In this document: piece after piece, positions 58,142-64,000 of the stretch | Layout: each line of letters starts with the position of its first letter | Position numbering within the stretch: position 1 is the first letter of the stretch | NCBI GenBank assembly: GCA_037189985.1 | Contig: JBBCJX010000020.1 | Location: 1 to 64,000, forward strand | Origin: UBA2031 sp037189985 | GTDB lineage: Bacteria; Pseudomonadota; Gammaproteobacteria; Pseudomonadales; Moraxellaceae | Direction: 5' to 3' | DNA length: 64,000 bases | Position numbers and translations under genes: made by a program | Notes under the pieces: generated by a model | What the model was told of the DNA's origin: nothing | What the model saw: only the letters and a program-made list of their open reading frames with translations | Databases searched by the model: none

Positions 58142-58888
58142 TTAAAGCTGCAGGACGAGTTTGAGGCCGGCAATGAGGAGCAGGCCACCCAGCATGCGGC
58201 GTATGGCCTGTGCCGAAAGCCAGAGCCGGCCGTAACGGGAGCCTATCGCCCCTCCGGCAACAGCGGCCAGCAGGTAGGCGGGAAGCTCTGTTGGTACATT
58301 CCTGAGCTGCGGAGCATGGCCGACAAGCGCTGCCAGGGAGTTGGCCAGGATGAAGACCGAGCAGATGGCGGTGGCAGTTTCCGGCCTGGCCCAGCGGAAA
58401 TGGAGCAGGAGCGGGGCCAGCAGGACACCACCTCCCATGCCGGTCAGTCCGGACACCAGACCTATCATGCTCCCTGCCAGAGCGGCGGCAGGCCAGCCGG
58501 GCTGGCGGACGAGATTTCCCTCGTCGTGGGGGCGGAAAAAGAGCGGCAGTGCAGCAAGGGCAAGCAGGCCACCCAACAGTAAATCAAAGAGGGACGAAGG
58601 CAGCGTCAGGTAGCCACCCAGTACTGCGGCCGGCAGGGCAGACAGCATGAAAGGCCGCAGCAGCGGCCATGAGAAGTGGGGTGAGCGCAGGAAGTGCAGC
58701 GAGACAATGGCGGATACGCAAGCATTGAGCAGGATGGCGCTGGGCTTGATGCTGGCCGGGGCAAAGCCGGCCAAGGCCATGGCAGCGATGAATCCGGAAG
58801 CACCCGCCTGGCCGACACAGGCATAGAGCATGGCAATCAGTGCCAGTGCGGCACAAAGTGCATAGAAAACCGGGTCGGCTGGCAGCAT
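58142..58888 (-). CDS. TauE/SafE-family permease
   Basis: 248 residues with about seven or eight membrane helices; family motifs VGQAGASGFIAAMALAGFAPASIKPSAILLN and SMIGLVSGLTGMGGGVLLAPLLL. These proteins export or import sulfite, sulfonates or other small anions; substrate unknown. It starts nine bases after the carbonic anhydrase stop and so is co-transcribed with it. The 173 bases between its end and arginase show a small GGAGTG/CACTCC dyad (58084-58099) and nothing else. Confidence 0.87.
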   Translation of the reverse strand: MLPADPVFYALCAALALIAMLYACVGQAGASGFIAAMALAGFAPASIKPSAILLNACVSAIVSLHFLRSPHFSWPLLRPFMLSALPAAVLGGYLTLPSSLFDLLLGGLLALAALPLFFRPHDEGNLVRQPGWPAAALAGSMIGLVSGLTGMGGGVLLAPLLLHFRWARPETATAICSVFILANSLAALVGHAPQLRNVPTELPAYLLAAVAGGAIGSRYGRLWLSAQAIRRMLGGLLLIAGLKLVLQL

Positions 58889-58897
58889 CTTCTGCTG

Positions 58898-59551
58898 TCA
58901 GGCAAAGGGTTTTTTCGGGGGTTCGGATTTGCGCAGCATGCGGTAAATCGGTGCGAGCTCATCCGGAGAGCTGATGTTCATGCCAAGATCGCGGAGGATG
59001 CCGTCACCAATGCTGAATATGAAGCCATGCACGGAAAGTGGCTGGCCGCGCTTCCAGGCGCTCTGCACGATGGTGGTGTGGCAGACGTTGGTGACCTGTT
59101 CGACCACGTTCAGCTCGCAGAGAAGGTCCAGACGCTGCTGGTCGTCCAGTCCGTCGAACTCTTTTTCATAAAGACGGTAAATGTCCTTGATGTGGCGCAG
59201 CCAGTTGTCGATCAGGCCGAACTCGCGGTTGTTGAGGGCGGCTTGTATCCCGCCGCAGCCGTAATGACCCGTCACCAGTATGTGCTTCACCTTAAGCACC
59301 TCCACGGCGTACTGCAGTACCGAGAGGCAGTTCATGTCGGTATGGATGACGAGGTTGGCCACGTTGCGGTGCACGAAGACTTCGCCTGGCAGCAGGCCCA
59401 TGATCTCGTTGGCGGGTACGCGTGAGTCTGCACAGCCTATCCAGAGGAATTCGGGGCTTTGCTGTTCCGCCAGTTTCCGGAAGAAGTCCGGGTCCTTGTC
59501 CTTGATCTGTTCGGACCAGGCACGGTTGTTGCGGAACAGGTTATCCAGCAT
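58898..59551 (-). CDS. can: Beta-class carbonic anhydrase
   Basis: 217-residue zinc enzyme interconverting CO2 and bicarbonate, which ppc among others consumes. Zinc and catalytic residues: CADSRV near 40-45 (Cys, Asp, Arg) and GHYGCGG near 95-101 (His, Cys), with HRNVANLV between. Length and pattern match E. coli Can (220). AAGGA precedes the ATG. Divergent from the DUF2846 lipoprotein across 231 bases. Confidence 0.94.
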   Translation of the reverse strand: MLDNLFRNNRAWSEQIKDKDPDFFRKLAEQQSPEFLWIGCADSRVPANEIMGLLPGEVFVHRNVANLVIHTDMNCLSVLQYAVEVLKVKHILVTGHYGCGGIQAALNNREFGLIDNWLRHIKDIYRLYEKEFDGLDDQQRLDLLCELNVVEQVTNVCHTTIVQSAWKRGQPLSVHGFIFSIGDGILRDLGMNISSPDELAPIYRMLRKSEPPKKPFA

Positions 59552-59782
59552 GGCGGCATCCTTCGTGAAAACGCGGGGCAGTATCGCACAGCCTCTGGCA
59601 GCCTGTTATCGCGGCAGTTGTTACAAGGCTTTCCCGCCGGGGATGCCCCGCCGTGTGATGTGGTGGCGGATATGCCCTTGCCCTTGCCCCGGTCTTTCGG
59701 GGTATCCTTCGGCACGGGCATTCCGGCCCCGGTCTTCCCCAGAGGGGCAGACCCAAAAACAAGAAGAACGGAGTAAGTGAAC

Positions 59783-60598
59783 ATGTGGCAGCTCAAGGCC
59801 CTGTTCGGTATGACTCTGGCGCTGGCGCTGGCAGCCTGCTCCAATCCTCAATACCTGTTGCATCCCACCAGCAACCCCGCCGCTGCGAAGACGCGACAGG
59901 GGCTGGACAGCATCATCGATACCACCACACTCAAGCCGCTGGCCTGGGGTACTTTCCTGTCTCCGCCCAAGGGAGCTTTCTTCAAGCCCCTGCTGACCAC
60001 CGACTCCCGTAACGCCTTGGTGTACGTGTATCGCTCGCGCTCCAACTGGAGTGATGCCGAAATACAGGCCCCGGGTTTCTTCGTGAACGGTGAGTTCATT
60101 TCCGGCCTCAAGAGCGGCAGCTATTTCTGGTTCGAGGTGCCTTCGAGTACCTACAACTTCACGGCAAAGCGCCCGCTGGCCGTGGTGTATCTCCAGACCA
60201 TTTTCGAGGTGGACGTGCTCTTTGAGGGTGGCAAGAGCTATTACTTCCGCTACGACGAAGACAATCCCGGCCCCAAGAAGCTGGTGAAGGGCAGCCCGCT
60301 GACCGTGATTGGCCCGCTGCAGCAATTGCCTGAAGCCCAGGCCCTGTCCGAAATTGCCCAGACCCGATCCATGGGAGTTGGCCGTGTGCTGTATGCCGAT
60401 CGTCAGCCGCAGTGGTCGCCGTTCGAGCTGTATACCGAAGCACAGCCGGTAGAGGCCGCCCGACTGGACGCGCTGACCCGTGCACCGACCCAGGTGCGTA
60501 CCGACGAAGAAATCCAGGCCGAGCAGATGGATGAGCACGGCAATGTCCGTGCACGTGCCGGTGCAAGCACCTGGTGGAATCCGACTACTTGGTGGTGA
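59783..60598 (+). CDS. DUF2846-like lipoprotein
   Basis: 271 residues with lipobox ALAAC (Cys near 19). The central part (about 70-160) resembles DUF2846: ALVYVYRSRSNW, FFVNGEFISGLKSGSYFWFEVPSSTYNFTAKRP, FEGGKSYYFRYDE. The C-terminal 100 residues are a polar linker ending in a WWNPTTWW aromatic motif. Function unknown. CGGAG stands nine bases before ATG 59783; GTG 59777 is also possible. Followed by a strong terminator. Confidence 0.8.
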   Translation: MWQLKALFGMTLALALAACSNPQYLLHPTSNPAAAKTRQGLDSIIDTTTLKPLAWGTFLSPPKGAFFKPLLTTDSRNALVYVYRSRSNWSDAEIQAPGFFVNGEFISGLKSGSYFWFEVPSSTYNFTAKRPLAVVYLQTIFEVDVLFEGGKSYYFRYDEDNPGPKKLVKGSPLTVIGPLQQLPEAQALSEIAQTRSMGVGRVLYADRQPQWSPFELYTEAQPVEAARLDALTRAPTQVRTDEEIQAEQMDEHGNVRARAGASTWWNPTTWW

Positions 60599-60622
60599 CG
60601 GTATCCGCCGGAAAATCCGGAT

Positions 60623-60655
60623 AAAGAAAACGGGGCCTTGTGCCCCGTTTTCTTT
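60623..60655. terminator. Strong terminator
   Basis: Perfect 14-base-pair stem AAAGAAAACGGGGC / GCCCCGTTTTCTTT with a five-base loop, between the DUF2846 gene and dgt. Confidence 0.9.
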
Positions 60656-60727
60656 GGGGACTCCCTGGCTTGTCGCCGTGCCGCGCCATCCGCTACTGTC
60701 ACCGGCAATTCCCGGCATGGAAACGAC

Positions 60728-62128
60728 ATGACTTCTTCCCGCATGCAATGGCAGCAACTGCTTTCCACTCAGCGTTTCAAGGTCAAGAGCGGCATGATCG
60801 TGCGCAGCGATGCCATTGCCCGGAGTGATATCGACACGGGCCTGCGCAACGACTTCCACATCGATCACGACCGGCTGGTGTTTTCCACGGCCTTCCGCCG
60901 GCTGGCCCGCAAGACGCAAGTGCATCCTCTCGCCGTCAACGACCACATCCACAACCGTCTCACGCATTCACTGGAGGTTGCCAGTGTCGGCCGTAGCCTG
61001 GGCAACCGTGTCGGCCTCATGCTCCAGCAGCAGGGCTTGTTGCCGGCCGACAATCATCCCACCGATATCGGTGCCATTGTTCAGGTCGCCTGTCTTGCGC
61101 ATGACATCGGCAATCCACCTTTCGGGCACACGGGTGAAGATGCACTTCGTACCTGGTTCGCGGACCCGGCAAATGCCTCTTATCTGGCGCCTCTGAATCC
61201 GGGCGAGCGCCTGGACGTGCAGACTTATGAGGGAAATGCCCATGGCCTGCGCATGGTGGCCAGCCTGGAGATGTACTACGGCGAAGGCGGCATGCGCCTG
61301 ACAGCAGCCAGCATGGGGGCACTGGTGAAGTATCCGTGGACTGCCGCGGCCGAGCCGGTGCCTGAAAACAGGAAGCGCAAGGGAAAATTCAATATCTACA
61401 CGGCCGAGCGCGACTACTACGCCGTGGTGGCTGCAGAGCTGGGTCTGCTGCCCTTGGGTGAAGACCGCTGGGCGCGACATCCGCTGTCCTATCTCATGGA
61501 GGCGGCTGACGATATCTGCTATGCCATTCTTGATCTGGAGGATGCCGTGGAAATCGGCATCCTCTCGGTGGAGGAGTTCGAGGCCGTGGTCCACCCGGTA
61601 CTGGAGCCGGAAAAGCTGCGCTCTCCCCAGGGAGTGGAGCGACGCAACGCGGATGTCATTCGCCGTTATTGTGCCGCCATGCGCGGCATGGTTATCGGCA
61701 AATGCGTCGAGGAGTTTGCGATCACTTTCATGCGTCATCACGGCAGTATCCTGGAGGGTGGTCTGCCTGCCCCCAGCAAGGATTTGCTCGACCTTGTCAG
61801 TGGTGAGATTTCCAGCCTTCTCAAAGGCGCCAAAGATTTGGCCAGCGAGCGTGTCTACCGTCACCGCAGCAAGGTAGTGAAAGAGGTTGCGGCTTATCCC
61901 TGCCTTAAACTCTTGCTGGATGCACTGATTCCGGATGCCTATTCCTTTTGCAGTGGCACACCCCTCACCACCCGCCAGAAAACCCAGCTCGCCCTGCTGG
62001 AGCGACCGCTGGTGCAAGGCGAGAGTCATTACTCTGCCTATATGAAAGTGCTGGATTATGTGGGTGGCATGACCGACAACTATGCGGCAACGCTGGCCAG
62101 TGAAATTTCAGGTGTGGGCATTTCCTGA
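60728..62128 (+). CDS. dgt: Deoxyguanosinetriphosphate triphosphohydrolase-like protein
   Basis: 466-residue HD-domain enzyme cleaving dGTP (or another dNTP) to the nucleoside and triphosphate. Metal site: NRLTHSLEVASVGRSLG and ACLAHDIGNPPFGHTGEDAL; DHDRLVFSTAFRRLARKTQVHPL precedes and LSYLMEAADDICYAILDLEDA follows. The ATG at 60728 gives the usual family start; upstream codons of the open frame run through the terminator. Monocistronic with its own terminator. Confidence 0.92.
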   Translation: MTSSRMQWQQLLSTQRFKVKSGMIVRSDAIARSDIDTGLRNDFHIDHDRLVFSTAFRRLARKTQVHPLAVNDHIHNRLTHSLEVASVGRSLGNRVGLMLQQQGLLPADNHPTDIGAIVQVACLAHDIGNPPFGHTGEDALRTWFADPANASYLAPLNPGERLDVQTYEGNAHGLRMVASLEMYYGEGGMRLTAASMGALVKYPWTAAAEPVPENRKRKGKFNIYTAERDYYAVVAAELGLLPLGEDRWARHPLSYLMEAADDICYAILDLEDAVEIGILSVEEFEAVVHPVLEPEKLRSPQGVERRNADVIRRYCAAMRGMVIGKCVEEFAITFMRHHGSILEGGLPAPSKDLLDLVSGEISSLLKGAKDLASERVYRHRSKVVKEVAAYPCLKLLLDALIPDAYSFCSGTPLTTRQKTQLALLERPLVQGESHYSAYMKVLDYVGGMTDNYAATLASEISGVGIS

Positions 62129-62155
62129 GCTGATGTGCCTGCTGAGGGAGTAAAC

Positions 62156-62182
62156 AAAAAACGCGGCAGAGCCGCGTTTTTT
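62156..62182. terminator. Bidirectional terminator between dgt and thioesterase genes
   Basis: Perfect 12-base-pair stem A6-CGCGGC / GCCGCG-T6, loop AGA. Confidence 0.92.
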
Positions 62183-62196
62183 GATGATACGAGCAC

Positions 62197-62730
62197 TCAG
62201 TTTGCTTCGCTTTCTTCCCGCTTGGCCGCCAGCATTGCCTGCCAGTGCCGGATACTGACTCGCAGGGGTGGGCTGGGCTCGCCATGTGCCAGGGGCACCA
62301 GAATGGTTTTGGGATCGGCACGCTTGCCGTCCTGCGTGAAGACCATGCGTGCGCAAGCCGTGGCGTAGAGCTCGCCTTCGGCATGGAACTGGTGACGGAT
62401 GTAGTAATAGCGTGCATCCCAGCCCAGCACCTGGGTGGTGATGGTGAAGCGCTGGAAGGGCAGCAGGGACTTGAGGTAGCTGATTTCGATATTGGCGACG
62501 AGGAAATTGCCCCGGCGGCGGAACACGGAAAAGATACCGGTGCGGATGCTGTGCTCCAGGCGGGCCGCATCCAGGAAGTTCAGGTAACGGGCATTGTTCA
62601 TGTGCCAGTTGAGGTCCAGGTCACGCAGGCGGACGCGATGGCGGGTCGTCACGGGGGCCAGCACATCCTTTGTGGGGTACAGATCCCATTTGAAAACCAG
62701 TGTGAACAGAAAGCGGAAAAAGGCAGCCAT
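62197..62730 (-). CDS. Acyl-CoA thioesterase-like hotdog protein
   Basis: 177 residues of the 4HBT/thioesterase superfamily (THEM6-like): RHRVRLRDLDLNWHMNNARYLNFLDAARLEHSI carries the D-x-x-x-H-M-N-N motif with catalytic Asp; a helix near the N-terminus (FFRFLFTLVFKWDLYP) may anchor it to the membrane. Substrate unknown. ATG 62730 is chosen because it gives the family N-terminus; the frame is open to 62838 without resemblance. Divergent from the SDR gene. Confidence 0.83.
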   Translation of the reverse strand: MAAFFRFLFTLVFKWDLYPTKDVLAPVTTRHRVRLRDLDLNWHMNNARYLNFLDAARLEHSIRTGIFSVFRRRGNFLVANIEISYLKSLLPFQRFTITTQVLGWDARYYYIRHQFHAEGELYATACARMVFTQDGKRADPKTILVPLAHGEPSPPLRVSIRHWQAMLAAKREESEAN

Positions 62731-62879
62731 GAGGCGCTCCGTGGCGTCGGTCTGGGCCGCCTTGTAACGGGCAGTGACCTGTCCGTCAAGCCGACTGACA
62801 AGCCCCGGGTGCGGTGTTATGCTGCTGCCCCGACTCACTAGTCGCCCTTTAAATTCCCGTATTTCTGAAGGAAGTCAGC

Positions 62880-63647
62880 ATGGATCTTTCCAACAAGGTT
62901 GCCATTGTCACCGGCGGTGCCTCCGGTCTCGGTCTGGCCACGGTTGAGGCTTATCTCGCCAAGGGTGCCAAGGTCGCCATTTTTGATCTGAACGAAGAGC
63001 AGGGCCAGAAGGCCGCTGAAAAGCTGGGCGCCAATGCCCTGTTCGTGAAGGTGAACGTGGCTGACGAAGCCTCCGTGCAGGCCGGCATCGACGCCGTGGT
63101 GGCCAAGTTCGGTGCCGTGCACGTTGCCGTGAACTGTGCCGGCATCGGCTCAGCCCAGCGTACCGTGGGCAAGAACGGCCCGCACTCCCTGGACGTGTTC
63201 AACAAGGTCATTGCTGTGAATCTGGTTGGCACCTTCAATGTCACTCGTCTGGCTGCCGTGGCCATGCAGAAAAACGAAGGACTGACCGACAACGAGCGTG
63301 GCGTGGTCATCAACACGGCCTCCGTTGCCGCCTTTGACGGCCAGATCGGCCAGGTGGCCTACTCGGCCTCCAAGGGTGCCGTGGTCGGCATGACCCTGCC
63401 GATTGCCCGTGACCTGGCTTCTATCGGCGTGCGTTGCGTCACCATCGCCCCGGGCATCTTCAATACCCCGCTGATGAATGCCGCACCGGATACCGTCAAG
63501 CTGCCGCTGATTGAAATGACGCAGTTCCCCAAGCGTCTCGGCCTGCCGGAAGAATATGCAAAGCTGGCTGTGCACATTGTTGAAAACACCTTCATCAATG
63601 GCGAAACCATCCGTATCGACGGCTCCATCCGCATGGCGCCGAAGTGA
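62880..63647 (+). CDS. Short-chain dehydrogenase, 3-hydroxyacyl-CoA dehydrogenase type II-like
   Basis: 255-residue SDR. NAD-binding TGGASGLGLAT (11-21) with Asp in FDLNEE, NCAGIG, and the catalytic Ser in TASVAAFDGQIGQVAYSASKG with Tyr-x-x-x-Lys. The sequence pattern (GVVINTASVAAFDGQIGQ, APGIFNTPLM, FPKRLGLPEEYAKL) is that of HSD17B10-like 3-hydroxyacyl-CoA dehydrogenases active in beta-oxidation of branched acyl-CoA. GAAGGAAG precedes the ATG. Stands alone; a strong terminator follows. Confidence 0.9.
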   Translation: MDLSNKVAIVTGGASGLGLATVEAYLAKGAKVAIFDLNEEQGQKAAEKLGANALFVKVNVADEASVQAGIDAVVAKFGAVHVAVNCAGIGSAQRTVGKNGPHSLDVFNKVIAVNLVGTFNVTRLAAVAMQKNEGLTDNERGVVINTASVAAFDGQIGQVAYSASKGAVVGMTLPIARDLASIGVRCVTIAPGIFNTPLMNAAPDTVKLPLIEMTQFPKRLGLPEEYAKLAVHIVENTFINGETIRIDGSIRMAPK

Positions 63648-63674
63648 TCACAGAAGTTGCGTGTTGTGTGTAAT

Positions 63675-63703
63675 GAAAAAGCCCGGCGATGCCGGGCTTT
63701 TTC
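63675..63703. terminator. Bidirectional terminator
   Basis: Perfect 13-base-pair stem GAAAAAGCCCGGC / GCCGGGCTTTTTC, loop GAT, between converging SDR and NUDIX-like genes. Confidence 0.92.
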
Positions 63704-63715
63704 TTGAGCAGGACT

Positions 63716-64000
63716 TCATTCGTCTCTGACGATTTCGGTGGTGCGCCGGAAATCCAGCTCAATGTCGCGCATGCGGAAGGGATACGTGCCTTTCTTGCGA
63801 TCATCGAAGTAGTAATACAGCGTGCGCTTGATCGTGGGGAAGGCTATTTCGTCCCAGGGAATTTCTTCTTCGGTGAATAGCCGGCATTCCAGGCTTTCCT
63901 CTCCGACACCAAAGACGCCGTCTTGCAGTTCGGCACGGAACATCAGGTAGACCTGATTGATGTGGCGGATGTTGAAAAGCGCGTAGAGCTCGCCGATGGC
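63716..64000 (-). CDS. NUDIX-like hydrolase, C-terminal part (cut by window end)
   Basis: Only the last ~94 codons are in the window; the frame is open to base 64000 and continues beyond. Visible: AIGELYALFNIRHINQVYLMFRAEL, then EESLECRLFTEEEIPWDEIAFPTIKRTLYYYF, which is the usual C-terminal half of NUDIX enzymes of the ADP-ribose/NADH-pyrophosphatase-like group. The Nudix box itself would lie outside. The ATG at 63943 is internal, not the start. Confidence 0.75.
   Translation of the reverse strand, partial: AIGELYALFNIRHINQVYLMFRAELQDGVFGVGEESLECRLFTEEEIPWDEIAFPTIKRTLYYYFDDRKKGTYPFRMRDIELDFRRTTEIVRDE

Noticed and set aside
59621..60967. 448-codon leftward frame opposite the DUF2846 lipoprotein gene and dgt start
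   Set aside because: Runs through a strong terminator and two recognised genes; shadow frame in GC-rich DNA.

Overview
The window looks like a chromosomal segment of a Gram-negative gammaproteobacterium, GC roughly 58-60% by eye. Supporting genes are prfC (RF3), a FabY-type ketoacyl synthase, GlpG-like rhomboid, olsB-olsA for ornithine lipid, hmuTUV, and outer-membrane lipoproteins. FabY and olsBA together recall Pseudomonadales, but this is inference and no species is claimed. There is no rRNA, CRISPR array, insertion sequence or phage. One tRNA (Leu, UAG) is present. Both ends cut the sequence: the left end lies just upstream of prfC, the right end cuts a NUDIX-like gene.

Left third (0-31 kb). 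prfC, a DUF3298-type lipoprotein and a TatD nuclease run rightward. Leftward genes for lipid metabolism follow: fabY, an acyl-CoA ligase and a thiolase. A compact, relatively AT-rich exopolysaccharide export and control cluster comes next (outer-membrane barrel, Wza-like, Wzc-like kinase, PHP phosphatase, TPR-like protein), without any glycosyltransferase. Signalling genes follow: a diguanylate cyclase with a degenerate GGNEF site, divergent from a 926-residue hybrid histidine kinase. Then ppc, a CysB-like effector domain without DNA-binding domain, olsB-olsA, an ArsR/MBL/NUDIX operon divergent from an old-yellow-enzyme gene, a DUF815 ATPase and a Dyp peroxidase.

Middle (31-36 kb). A long REP-like palindrome, an MFS exporter, an ANTAR regulator and, just downstream, a 394-base gene-free stretch. 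That stretch holds a near-consensus sigma-54 promoter followed at the right distance by a run of perfect hairpins ending in an intrinsic terminator. I read it as a candidate nitrogen- or carbon-regulated small RNA, the most novel-looking element here.

Iron and heme island (36-53 kb). A Fur-box-like site precedes a PepSY/DUF2271/DUF4198/flavoreductase operon. Then come a FecR regulator without its FecI partner, a HasR-type TonB receptor, a HasA hemophore with an extra C-terminal domain, a beta-propeller-like repeat protein, heme oxygenase, an 88-residue Fur-like winged-helix protein without metal domain, and the HmuTUV heme importer. The apparent flow is: secreted HasA captures heme, HasR imports it across the outer membrane, HmuTUV moves it to the cytosol, heme oxygenase frees the iron. 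No HasDE-type secretion genes, TonB or sigma factor are in the window. A three-gene overlapping operon (barrel protein, phytoene-desaturase-like flavoprotein, tiny Tat-exported Cys protein) abuts the island.

Right end (53-64 kb). tRNA-Leu, housekeeping and envelope genes, an arginase plus ornithine aminotransferase pair (arginine to ornithine to glutamate semialdehyde, with ornithine also the substrate of OlsB), carbonic anhydrase with a TauE-like permease, dgt, a thioesterase and an SDR dehydrogenase. Strong bidirectional hairpin terminators separate most transcription units.
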